Below are positions 33,481-46,900 of a stretch of 64,000 nucleotides of DNA, in pieces; the stretch's first letter is position 1; each line of letters begins with the position of its first letter. The notes below the pieces were generated by a model. The model did not search any database. It was not told the origin of the DNA and saw only the letters and a list, made by a program, of their open reading frames with translations. This DNA is from Stichopus chloronotus (lineage: Eukaryota; Echinodermata; Holothuroidea; Aspidochirotida; Stichopodidae). The translations under genes were made by a program, and so were the position numbers. The stretch lies in the NCBI GenBank assembly GCA_021234535.1, contig CM037850.1, positions 2,170,001 to 2,234,000 on the forward strand. Direction: 5' to 3'.

Positions 33481-36400
33481 CCTAATAGTGTAGGTATTGC
33501 TTGTACATTGACGTGCAAAATTTTCAAATTGGAAGAGAGTTTTTTGTTAAAACAAGGGTTTTGTCACTTAGAAGAGTAACAAGTTAAAGGCTGTTACACA
33601 TCACCCTAAGCTATATTTTTACTTCCCGGAAAGCAAAATTCTCAACTGGTTCTGAGTTACATATTACACGTATTACACAGCATACACAGGGATCCATTGT
33701 TTTGATCACACATGTGGAGGAATTTCAGACAGGCTGAGGGAGGGACTAGATGTTGGTGGTTGGGAGAATTGAAACTGTCTGGGGTGATGAGTTTTTGTCT
33801 GTAATGATACTAGGCAGCCTTCTTGGTCTTGCAATTTAATGGTTCAGCCTCTACGTGCCATGCATTCCACCTTACCCTCCCTCTCCCTCCCCCTCTCATC
33901 CCCCTGTCCCTCCCCTCTCCTCTCCCTCTCCCCCTCTCCCTGTCCCTCCCCCTCCCCTCTCCCTCTCCCTCCCCCTCTCCCTCCCCCTCTCCCTCCCCCT
34001 CTCCCTCCCCCTCTCCCTCCCCCTCTCCCTCCCCTCTCCCTCCCCTCTCCCTCCCCTCTCCCTCCCCCTCTCCCTCCCCCTCTCCCTCCCCCTCTCCCTC
34101 CCCCTCTCCCTCCCCCTCTCCCTCTCCCTCCCCCTCTCCCTCCCCCTCTCCCTCTCCCTCCCCCTCTCCCTCCCCCTCTCCCTCCCCCTCTCCCTCCCAC
34201 TTCTTATTTGCATGCGAGTGATCATGTACAGTACATGCAGTAAACCAGTCTTTAATGAAGAAGTGCAGTAAAAGTGATACAAGGATACTACATTTATCAG
34301 ATTGAAAGTGCTCTAAAGCAAATAATATTCAACTCATTTTAGTTTCCTGTTCGTACAAAATCAACCGTGTCCAATATCTACTAATCCAGAAAAGTCTTCC
34401 TCCCACTACCTGTCGTTTCTCTTTTTTTTTTAAAGTGAAAGTAATAGAAACTACTCTACTGGGAGAAGCCTATAATTAAAAGTATTTTCTTTGACAGAGC
34501 AACATTAGTGTACCATTCCAAGTCACAGTACTTTTCACACATCTTTGTAAAGGCACCACTATGTGAAACAAAATGTCAAATGTGTATTGACTTTCTGATT
34601 CAACATTACGTTCTTGGTATTTCCGCAAAAAGACAGGTCTGTCTCAGGCTCTGATTGGAACAGTTTATGGAGATGAGCCTCTTGTGGCATTACAGGGATG
34701 TCACTTTAGATAATTGATTTGACGAGGAATGGTGCCTGAGGGATTTTTGTTTTGTAATTATTTTAATGAGACAAAAACCAGCTGTTTGTGATAGTGGTTT
34801 TAACGCATCATTAGGTCTTCGGACCTGTCAGCTGATTACCTGCCATTGTATTTTTTGTTTCCCCTTCGTACCTACCTGTATCTCTCAGCTGTTCTAGCTG
34901 GCAGCTTTTGAATTTATGACTGGTTATCAGTGCTGGAGATATGAGATCAGTTTGACCACACATTTCCACGCTGCTCACCGTGTTCATTTCACGTGTGAGG
35001 TGCCCACAACGTATGCATGTGCACGACTCTCTATGCTACACTAAACACATAGCCAGCCCTCTACTGTACTTCCTTTAGAGAAATTTGATCAAACAAAAAC
35101 CATCAGGTAGAGGAAAGAAAAGTAAGTAGGTCGGAATAACTTAAGGCCAAAAATTAACAACAAAGTCCTTGTGCTGTAGCAGATGAATTATGGTATTGAA
35201 TTTAGCAGGTTTATCATCATTTAAGTGATGATGGCTGCCGTGCGTATTCAGAGGAATATGCAATTTTTTGGAAGGAAGTGATCAAACTTTACATTTATCT
35301 TGAATATAAAATGATGGAATACGATTTCTTTTGTCATGTTTTCACATTAGATTTGCTTGTAATTTTTAGTTTCTTCGTTTTTTTAATCGTAATTCATTCT
35401 TCAAATCTCTGAGATCAATCTCAAAAGTTGGAAAGGTCTCCCAAAGAAGACTTTGTCCTGGAATTTCTGGCATTTCTTGAGATGCTGAAATGTGAGGCAA
35501 AGTTTATGTCCTTAGCGTAGACTTTTTTATTTCACTACCGCCAAAAGTATGTGTTGTTTACTGAACGTAAATGCTCTCATGTATGTTATCAGTACGATGA
35601 AAACATACAGTAGTTTCATATTTAATGATGTTTCTTTTTCTCAAAGTTTGTCACTGAACTACTGTTTTGTTTTTTTTAAATTACAATTTTTTTTTTTTAA
35701 ATTCCTTTTTTAAATATTGCAGTGATTTGTGTATAGCTAAAGGCCAATGTATGTAAATATATTTATAATGACTTTAGTCTGTTTTTCCATCCCCACAGTA
35801 TGCATCCTACACATGTGGTATGCTGTATATCCTAAAGCTAAATGGTAACGTAGTGTTGTATGTGTTACAATGCACTTGTAGTACAGTATGTTAATGCTCG
35901 CGGTTTCCATAGAGGCAGCTTGCACACTGCATTTATGTTTCATTTAGATTTCTGTTTGTCAAGTGAATCGTTCCCATCTCTTTTATCAAGTTTCAATAAC
36001 ATAGATTTCACAGACATTAATCTTGAAGGGGTTGGGGCTAAATTTACATCCTCGTAGACGGGCTAGTGTGATCTTTTCATTCCATTTCAGGTCGGGTGAA
36101 CATCCCAGCATAGGGTTGTGATCTCCAAGGGAGAAATGATACAGGGAGAGATGCGACAGTCGAAAAGGTTAACTGAAATATTGTATTATGAATGAAAAAC
36201 AGTACGAAACAGATTGGTTCAGTGATGATTTTAAGGCTTGAATCAAAAGCGATTACCAGGCATCGTCAGATCAGAGTATATTTTTGATACAAATTTATTG
36301 GTAGCACATGAGATATATTACTCAGTAAAAAAAAAAAAAAAAATGAAATCAGATGAATTATTGGAAAGAAGTGCCAAACACGAGGTTTATTTTTTAAACA

Positions 36401-39400
36401 AATACTGGGTGTCACCAACAGTGACCAAATCTTTGTTATTTCTGTTTGTTTAATTAGAGAAATGGGAAAGAGAATGCAGAACCAAGGCAGAGGAGGATGG
36501 TAAGGTGAAAACAAAAAGAACAAAGAAAGTGAAAAAGATGTATAAAAAAGATTTACAATTGTTGAAAATAACTTTAAACAGAAATGAGGTTTTAAAGACA
36601 AAAAGGTTTGATAAAAAGAAGTGACTAAAGAAGTAAATCTGGAGCTAATTAGTGTGTACTGTATAGAGTACGGTTAGTGTGTGGTGAGAATAATACTAGG
36701 TGTACTTCCTGAAAATATTCATCTGAAATGACAGTGTTGTAAATGTTATTTGTTTCATGCCCCCCATCCCCTCTGTGGCCATTGTTCAAAACTCTTATGC
36801 ATACATTTACAAACATTACACATTCACAAACACACACACACACAAATGGTGACTAACCCTTGAAAGTGACACATCAATTCTACTTGCCAATCCATTAAAA
36901 ATGCATAGAAATTGCAGGAAGACCAGTCACCCTACTAAACCTCCTGCCCTACATAAATTTATAGTTCGTTCTGTTTTCAGTTCATAATTAGATTCAATCT
37001 CACTGATAGATCTCTTGTTTTTTTTTTTGTTGCTCCCTTCTGCTCTTTACTCGAGCATTTGACTACTTCTCTTCCATCTTGTCACTTTTAATCACCCAGA
37101 TCTGTCAAGCGAAGAGCTCTGGGGTGTAACATTAATATCAGAATCAGGCAAAAATATACTGTGTCTTACATTTTCGTTGGCTTTGACTCGGATCAAGTTT
37201 GATGAGTCCAAAGATTTTTCTTGTCTGTATTGCTACTTCCATTTCATTTCTCCTTCCATTCTTTCTTGTTCAGTTTAAGCAATGTATTTTTTTTATCTTA
37301 TTTGATTTAGGTATTTGTGTTTGCCTTACTTTGTTTTGTCAGTTGGGAGGGATTGATTGGGGATTGGGGAAGAGCTGTGAAGGATGAATTGAGTTATTTT
37401 GAAATTTTTTTATCTCTTGTAAGTTTTTTTGTAAGTTTTGACTCCAGATGAGTCTGCCAAACATTCACATCCTTTATTCTTTTATATAATATTATTTTTA
37501 CTTTAGGTCTCTACTGATTGTTGTTAATGTTTGTACTATGAGAGACAAGCTGGAGGCAACAGCAAGGTGCATGCATGGGAGCATGAAGCACTTTTCTATC
37601 AGTGGAAGTGACATACATTTCCTAGAATATTATTACTATCATCATAATTTTTTTTTTTTCTGGAGGGGGGCATTTCATTCAGAATGTATTGTTTGAAATG
37701 TCTTTAAACCACACCATGATCCGTGTGATGTTGTCTTAATGATAATATTATGCAATCTTGTTCAAATTTCTGTTCATAATTTTGGCATTATTCGATATGC
37801 ACATTTTATTTTCCAAATAAAAATATGGAGAAAAAAATCACTGCCAAAGGAATGTAACATATTATATCTCTGGTGAAAGCAACGCGTCAAAGAGATAGGA
37901 ACGGAGTGAGTTAAGACTTCCTGGATATGTCACTCAGTGTACATAAGGTAGTCAATACCACATGGTGTGTCATTGACAGATGATGTATCATTTAATCAGT
38001 GATATTAAACATTTCAGAATGCAGGGGACCATCTGTCAGAAATACTTCTCAAAAGTGATAATTATGCCAAACGTTCTATCACATCCATACCTCACATGCA
38101 ATTTTAGGAGGCTGAAAAAAGTTAAAAAAAGATGGATAGATAGATGGGCATAAAAAGAAAAAGACAGTTGCAGAAGAAAATAAAAGGCAAAATGTGTTTT
38201 GAAGCTAGAAGCCGTTGAACAATGGAAGGGAACGTTGCAGTTGCTATGGTCACTTTCTGCTATGTATGTAAGTCATTGTTTTACATTTTCTTCGAAACTT
38301 TGTGTTTTGCTCGATCATTTGGAAAACAAAAGCTGTAACCTTGATATACTTCCACTTTTCTTTCTTTGTTAATTGTACAAAGCCTTAACTCTCATCTGAG
38401 ATGGGCCTAATCGTTAAGGGGAAAGGGGGGGGGGGCAGTATTTATGAGAAAGACTTCTCTGTGTGTGTTTTTTTTTATAGATCCAGATTAGCCATAAATG
38501 TGAATAAAGTGCAAAGATTGTGAGTACACACAATAGCTCTCCCACTGGAAACATGAAGTCTGTAACTGAATTTGAATTTTCCCACAAAGTGGAAGGTGTA
38601 AAAAAAAAAGAGTTGAAATTAAACAACCTGAAATGTCTTTTTATTAAAACAAGAAAACATCTTCTAAGTCTGCTCCTATCCATAATCTTTCTATTTTTCA
38701 TGCTTTTGGCTAATTCGGATGAATTCTCCGAAAAAGGTTTGTTGAGTGTTTGTTTGTTTGTTTGTTTTTCTAAGGCACGTTAATACTTAAAGGCAATTAA
38801 AGAAAAAAGTCGAAATGTAATTTACGCTTTTTCCTCTTTAATTGGTAAATTTATCATTATTTTGTTTTTGTATGGCATCATGCACGGCCGTATTACACTG
38901 ACCTTCTTGTACATGCGGACGTCGTTTCACCAATTACGCAGTAAAGACGATACGATACAATAACAGTACGTAATAGTCTGGCGTTGTTTTGTGTGAGCTA
39001 TGTCTTTTTTGGGTTTTTTTTTTTTTTGAATTAAAATAATTAACCATTGAAGCATTTGTTGGTGACAGAGTGGAAGATGGGTCTCAAAAAGTCATCTAAG
39101 GAGAAGAGATTTTCCACTCACCACAACCAACCATCACCCCCTCCCCTCACCCCCTCCTTCTTCCACCGCATCGTTCCGTCATATAGAAGAATACACTTAT
39201 GCAAGAAGAACTCGTATACCCGCTGTGAGGTCTGCAACATGCCTGATTGGTAACTTACTCTTCAATAACTGGCCACGTGTATCACTTCAGAGTATTCAAA
39301 TTGGCAAGGTATAATGTAACGTACTTTGAATACCCGAGTGAAGCAGAGGTAAATGTTCGCAGATGGTTGAAAGTGAAACACAAAACTTCGTGCCGACGTC

Positions 39401-42400
39401 CATGTATAGGGCCGGGGGGGGGGGGGTACATGCCCTATGACAAATACGGAAGAATTTCGAAACCAAAACAAAGTTAAGATTCCATGCATATGTGAGGTAG
39501 TCAATAGTTATTACGCCCCTAGGTACCCCTGGTGCACATTCACAAACTTCACGAATTATTCACGAATGAATGTCGGATGGGACAGTGTACTTCTGGTAAC
39601 CTGGTAAATATTGACAAACATTTAAAACATGTAATGTCTTTTGGTTTGGATATTGAGTATGTACAGGCAGTAGCCTGAATTTATGGCCCCCTACCGTGAA
39701 AAACATAGCCCTCCCCCGTCTAATGTGTAGTGTTGCGAGGATAAAGGAAAGAGGAAGTTTACTTCTTGTACCATCACAGTTACCCATCTGATGTGTGCAA
39801 TCATTGTGCGTAGATGCTCTTCTCATTAATTGAGAAATTGCAGCGAAGAGATCCATATTTCAAGGCTTGAACACTACATGCAGGTCAGAACACCTGGGAA
39901 GCGGGTTTCCAGTCATCTGTAGGGTTACAAAGTCATTTTTTTCTATACCCGCAGCTTAGATATTATTTGGATTACCTGTATATGGAGGTCATGAAATGTT
40001 CCTGAAATCACTGAACCACCCCTGCCCCACTACTTGGGACTTAGTGTGAAGGGTCCGTGCCTTCTGCACCTGGCCTGGGTCGACTCTAGGCGACCCTGAT
40101 CATAGGAAAGAGGGGCATTTATTACATTTCGTGGCCTCACATAGCTCAATTAACTGTTTGTCCAAGAGACGTGTTTACCCCGAACATTTGATAGATACGG
40201 TACATCATCGCGGTTGCTAATAGCGTCATCACCTATCTCCCTTCCATTTTACGGCTGGCGAATTTTGTTTTAAAACTATTTTTTTTTCAAAACTCGCTGC
40301 GGCCTATGTCGCTTTTTCCTGTATTTTCAGTATTTTTTCGTACCAATAACCGGTCGAGTTATGCACCGTCATGATAGACTGGGCCATCATCATCATCATC
40401 TAGCATTCCTTGATTTAACCTGCTCACTACCTATCACCTTGACGCTGCTCGGACTCCGACTTATTTATATCTGAAGAGTAAATATTTGTGTGTTCTGAAT
40501 ATACAGAAGCAATCGATCGTTGCTCTGCAGCTAATGGTAAAACAAATGGATTTATCCCGCCGCGTGATAAAAGCTTTTTTTTTCCCTCCCTCTTCGGTAT
40601 ATTAGTCTGAAAGGATGGTACAGTTTACGTGAAGCTGCCTCGATGTAACATAGTGAATTAGAAAACGTGACGGCAGGAACTACGAGTAGGAAGAGTATTT
40701 TCGTCACCAGGTAACCAAATGATTCAAAACGTGCGTGCAGCTAAATGCCCTGCAAAAATGAGTTATGTCTCATATAACCTTACCTGGAAATTGCCCTAAT
40801 AACAAGGAGAACTCGGTTACCATTTAAGAAACGCTTTATTGATGAGGTGCCGTGTACACTAAACACTGTGCACCGAGGTATAATTGAAGAAACGTCTTAA
40901 ACATCAAAAACAGTCTCACGTTTGAGTGAATTTTACAGTTTGTCTTTTTCCTCAACTTCATGTGCTATTAAAGTCGCACAAAAAAAAAACAAAAAAAAAA
41001 ACACGCACACACACATACACACACAAAAAAAAAGGCTACGTGATTTTGTCCAGCCACAGCAGAGGAATTTTAAAAAGCACACTAACCCCCTCGAGTCATT
41101 GAAAGATATCACATGTTACAAGTTTCTGATTTACACACACATTTAGCCTGTATCTTTTTTATTACAGACGCCTACACCCCAGTAAGAGAATAAGCTGAAA
41201 GTCGGACAATCACACCGTGTCCAAATTGTCAAAAAAAAAAAAGTCTTATTGTTGGATGAAATACTAGTGAAGCAGGCTTTTTAACAGATGTGGGAAATGT
41301 ATACAATAGATACACAGAGAATCCTTTAGGCACCGGCATACAGCTGTATAATTACGTTGTTAGCAAATATTTTATTCTTAACTAGTAAATACTTATTAAA
41401 TCAAAATAGTATCATCTTTTGTTTATTAGTTTTATTTGTGTGACATTGAAAGCCGGAGTATAGTTTAAACAGAAGTCGGTTTCAATGTTTTGTTTCTTTG
41501 GGGACCCAAACAGTACATCTCTTTTCAGACACCTCATCACCCACCCGCCCGGCACAGTGCCAGCAAATCAGACTGACCGTTTTAATTGTTAACTTTGGAA
41601 ATTAAGTTTGGATATTCTAACTTGAACCCACGCACTCAGTAGCATCCACAGTATTGGTAAATCGATCAGAGTTCAAGGACGAAAAAAAAAAAAAAAAAAC
41701 TCGTCAAGCCACTTCACTAGTACGTTTCACAAAAAAAGGAAGAAAAAAACTTTAATTACAATTTCGAATCCTTGCATAGATTTTGTTGTCTGTCAGCCGG
41801 CAGATTTTGTACTGTTCATAATAACGACCGTTGATGCCAACAAATTCTATTGGTTGAATTTTTTTCTTCTTCTTCTTCTTCTTTTCGTGTCATACAGTAA
41901 ATCCAGACTATTTGCTTGAGATGAATGGCTTCAGTCTCATTCACTTCGTTTTCGTTTCACAATTTTTTTTTTTTTTTATTTCAAGAAAAGAGTACTAAAG
42001 TAGCCTGTGAGGATAATCGCTGTTACGTTGAAACGTTACAACTTTTTGGCGGAAAACCAAAACAGGGTAATCAAAGACTTCTGTAGTTAACACAGGCGAT
42101 ACGCCACCGTACAAAGTCAATACACACGTAACAATAGCCTTGTAACCTGCTACGTACGCAGCCGAGCATTTTGTGACAGAATGAATACGTGCTTGCATTC
42201 AGTTCGTGTTTGACATCGCGGTAAGGCAAGTATTCGTACAAGACTTGCGAAGGGAAGAAAAAAGGTTGTTTTTCTTGAATTTCAAGGTAGGTCAATTTCT
42301 AAAGCTTGATCGATATTTTGTTAAGCATGGAGAGTCTCCACTTGGTAGTTGGTAACCTAGCCTGCTCAATTAGCGTGGTGAAATCAAAAGCAGGAAAAGA

Positions 42401-43809
42401 CCGACACAGAATTGGGTGTGCAAGTATAACTGTATACTGTCACATAGTTCTATAAACTGCTCAATTAGAACACTTGGAACACTTCAGTGAGTGTGAGGGT
42501 ATGGGTTATGATCTCATTGGTATTTTGGTTCTTTGTAATTGAAGTTCACTATAATGGCTGATGAGTTAATTGGTCATAACTTTTAATGACAGAAATTCTG
42601 CCTGAGCTTGTTCAAAGTTCTGACGTCATTACAGTATATCGTTAGCTCTGTGACGTATAAGAGCGTGTGAAAAAAAAATATGTACAATGATAGGCCTATA
42701 GGTAACGAAATAATTGCCTTTGGTGACTTATGATGAAAAGACGGCAATAGTGAGCAAGGTCGTGGCAGTGGAGGGTGAGGGGGGGGGGGGGTTGGTTGGT
42801 AACCCAGCAATACTCAGAAAACTGAAAGCTAGGGCTTGATTTAAACATAGGGGTTCTTATCCCTGTTAGTATAGGTAATGAAATCAGCCCATCATACCCT
42901 CGTGACATGCCCCATAGACGGTGCTCATTCTCTGATGGGTGTACGAGGAGTGAATCAGTAATGTCTAGATCGACTCTTAGGGATGGAATATGGGACTAGA
43001 CGTCACACACTTTCAATCTTAAAATACGATTTGGCAGTCAGCCCAGTCTCGGCGTAGTGCTTGTAGAGTCTCTTCAAATTTCGGCCTTTCCATCCCCTCC
43101 TCTCATCACACCCCCCGGTCCTCCCATCCCGTCGGTTTCTCATCCCACACTTCCGCTTTATTTTGTTGCTACACTCTACTTCCGTTCTTCTGACTTCGAT
43201 TATTTTCCGTTTTTACTTCGTATCCGACATTAATTAATAATCATAGTCATTAGCATAATTGCCAAGTTATCCGTGACACTTCATTAAACCTTGTTATTAA
43301 ATGAGTGACTTATAGTAAACATGCTAATGGATGAAATCACCAGAAACTTTCAAATTAAATACTGCAACTTCTCTTAAACTGTTGTAAAGAGCCTCAGTAC
43401 AAGTTGTCAAGATTGAAAATGTACTTTTTGTAACCGTGCAAACTCCCACTGAGCCCCTTCTAGTGGGAGACACAGTTATTACTATATATCACTCGGAGTA
43501 GATATCCACGAAGTATGTGTCCCAGAGTAGGCCTACAGTCGGCCTACACTATTAAAACCATAAAGTTGCTCGTTTCTCCAATCTCAATTAAAATCTAGGG
43601 ACAGTGTTAACCATCTGTTGCTTTCCTGGCATGCCGAAACCGCTTCGGTGGTCGACTTGATCTTGTGTTGTGAAAAGAGTACCCAGTGGTTATGCTTAGA
43701 GCCCTATACTCATCTTACACATCTCAACTGGCCCGGCGTGCACCTGAAATCAAATGGATCGTTGATCTTAATACGCACATCCAGGGTATGAATAGTCTCA
43801 TTCTAAACT
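33481..43809. other. intergenic region, left part
   Basis: No convincing exon. It contains the homopyrimidine array, poly-A/T runs and G runs (38422, 39411 and 42779 regions). Short open frames such as 36266-36601 (minus) and 39560-39856 (minus) lack splice context or recognisable domains. Confidence 0.5.
33873..34198 (+). repeat. homopyrimidine array (CCCTCTCCCTCC)n
   Basis: About 325 bp of almost pure C and T, built from CCCTCCCCCTCT-type units. Open frames in all frames on both strands (Ser/Pro-rich on plus, Gly/Arg/Glu-rich on minus) are by-products. Such tracts can form triplex DNA, and the G-rich complement can form G-quadruplexes. Confidence 0.97.
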
Positions 43810-43968
43810 GACCTAGTCCTCACAGAATTGTTGTGATGTGCTATAATTATGTCTCCAGAAGACCTTTTACGCGATAGATCATGACCTGATATCCAGACAT
43901 ACCGTAATGATTAGGGTGTGTCCTCTCGAGAAGGTATAAAGATGTATGATATCATGTGAGGATTGTTG
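43810..43968 (-). mobile_element. 160-bp element, family Y, copy 3
   Basis: The minus strand aligns over its whole length with the copies at 29446-29604 and 59491-59652. It shares the inner palindromic CTCGAGA, the ATGATATCA block and the GTGAGG end. No target duplication is visible. Confidence 0.8.
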
Positions 43969-46900
43969 TAAGCACCTTAAATAATGAATATGCAACAGTG
44001 AATGTCTCACTGGGTGCTCACATGGCACCAAGTCCGTACCGTGATATCATGCATTTTGACAACTTTTAAGACTTGTAACCCCTAATCTTTCCCAATGTCT
44101 CCAACTGTAAGCTAACCTTGTCAGGTACTGTATTGGTGAGACGCCAATGAAAAACCTAACAAATAAAACTACGTATTTGGTGTCACTAGTGTATCAAAAG
44201 CACACACTACTCCTTGATCGGTATCGGGGGTTTAAAAATTTAGCGAAAGGCAGCACTGTATTTACAAATAACATATAAACTGATCACCTCATCACGATCA
44301 AATTAACTGAAAACTGTGACCCACTATATTATCGTTTTTGACACTTTTTGTCGTCATGTTTGAAAAAAAAAATGAAACTTTGAAATCTTTCGACAGAATT
44401 TATCACATGAAACCTATTTTTTTCCCCAGATTGTCCGAATGGTGTAATTAAAAAGCATACTAAACTTTTGGACATAAAATTTTACTATGTTTTCACTTTT
44501 TGCTAATCACTTCACGCAAACACATTAACCATGCCGGAAGGTATAATTACCTCTTCTTTTTCGTTACCCTTGGCATCATGTGAATATGCTTATGTGTAAC
44601 TTATTATCTAAGGTTGATTTATACACATTCCGTAATGTGTATAAATCTACTCATGTAATCGGTGACAGTTTGTTAAATGCGATTTTAAACTCGATTATGA
44701 AATTAGAAGGACAACAAACATAATATCAATGTAAGGGCTAAACAAATTGGAATGATTCATGTACTACTGTAGCTTAGTAACGCTACTGTTAGGTTATATG
44801 TACGTATTGTGATAAGCGCCAGTAATTACATCATGCAACCGTGCGGATATCATATTTCTCGGTGTTGAGCAAAAACTAATCCATTTCAATAATTCATAAA
44901 GTGCATACAACTGATATGTGGATCAACTGTGCTATCGTATGGCGTGCCTATAAGCCATGCTCTGTCAGCTGCACTTACACCCGAATTGCCGTCGTTTTAA
45001 CATTTTAGATGTCAAATGTAAGAGACAGTAACAGTCTTAGTGGTAATTACGTCATATTTCTACTTCATCTCCGGAGGCAGTCACAAGTGAAAGTCAATGA
45101 AACGTCCCATTTTTTCTCATAACTACAGAAATCGATAATTACAAGTAACAGCAACAGCACACTTCAGGGTGGAATTTGGTGTTCGTTTTTTTTTTCTTCC
45201 TTCCTTCCCCCCCCCCCTTTTTTTTCACTGTTTTCTCTCGTATTTCTTAAAATGTACCAACTCAACTGAAAAATATGGAAAAGAGATGAACTGATGAAGG
45301 GAGCCTGGTGATGGATATAAGGACAGAGACGGTGGTTAGACACAAGCAGAATCGATTAGTGATACATCGATAAATACCTTTATTACAGTTATAAGTCAGA
45401 GACAAGATTAAGAGCATACGATATGAATTTTTATTGGCAAACCAGGGAGCGGGGGGGGGGGGGGTGGATGGGCAAAGGAGAACATTTTCATTGAATCGTG
45501 GGATGAAAGTTATTTTCCGAGCAAATGGAATTGGTAAGTAACGTTGTTGCTGGAGGAGAGCTTATTTCGCAAGCTTTTCAATCTCCGTAGACAGTATTGA
45601 ATGCCATTTTTATTTTTATTTTTTTTATTCTTACTTTCCGGTCTAAATGCATACTTGCACAACCGTCAAGCTTAACAAAAAAGAGATATACTGACACAGG
45701 TAGGCGATATATTTCACGAAAATATGCACAAAATTTATACCAAAAATTCTCTTAATCAAACAAATTTTACTTACTTTTGTTACATTGTGTTTTACGTTTA
45801 TGGGGAAGGGGGAGGGGGCGATCAAGGAGGGGTCAAGGGAACATATATTGGTTCGATGATGGATACATGATATATTTATGATTGCTATTGAATTGTGGCG
45901 ATAACGAAGTACTCCACCCCTCCCCTCACTGTCTCTAGCTTTCTCTTTCTCTTCTTCATTTGAAAGGGATCGTTTGGACTACGGCAGGTCTTCATGTAAC
46001 AAACCTTTCAATGTTGGTTTTTAAAATTGAACAAGATATTCTGGTTTCCTAGTCGAATTTATGAGAATTTTCAAAGAGGAGTTTCCTGACATGTTCTTAT
46101 CAACACGTGACTTCAAAAAGTGGTAGTTCACTCTAATGAGAGGTGCATAGGCCGGTCACTAACTCCAAGTTGAGGTTTCAAAAAGTGCTTACCTCATATG
46201 ACGTTACGTCACGTCATCCTTGATTAGACAACCTGAAAGGGCTACTTCCAAATCTTTGAAATTTAGAGTATGAGATGCCCCTTTAGTAATCCCACGACTG
46301 CAGTCAATCAATTAATTAGTAATAATTGGTGCATCATTAGTTTGTCTTCTTCCTGTCACTATCGTGTAAAGACACATTCATTACAATGTATCAAATTCAT
46401 TCTCCCCCCCCCCCCCTTTGCCGCTTAAGAAAAAACAACTAATCATACACAATGCCTTGATTTATGATGAATGATAAAGTCAAGTTACATTACCAATATT
46501 GCCATGGTATGGCAACAGACAAAACATAACAGACAGAATCATAGAAAAAAAACCAACATTAATGTTGTTGCTGATTGATTGTCTATTATTGACAGCTGAC
46601 CCATTTCAGTAAAATGCTCTGATATTTCATTGGTGATATTGTGATCCAGTTAGGCATGGAGAATAATGTTAATTATGCAAAGTACATTTTACAGATAGCG
46701 ATACTCCTACACGCACTCACATAGTTATATACACTAATCTCTATTGCGTGACTACTATTGAACAGCTGCGTCTCATCCATAGAAGCGTCTCTCAGTTAAA
46801 GGAGCACTGCAGATCTATTAGTGGTGGCGCGTTCAGCTGGCAGATTAAAATAACTCATCTCCAATGACAACAGCCTTATCTCTCTGTATGTAGTGTCTCT

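Noticed and set aside
33823..34282. Several overlapping open frames of 118-138 codons on both strands
   Set aside because: They are by-products of the CT-rich array: Ser/Pro- or Gly/Arg/Glu-only translations open in almost every frame.
39560..39856. 98-codon minus-strand frame
   Set aside because: No splice sites, no domain and no neighbouring exons.
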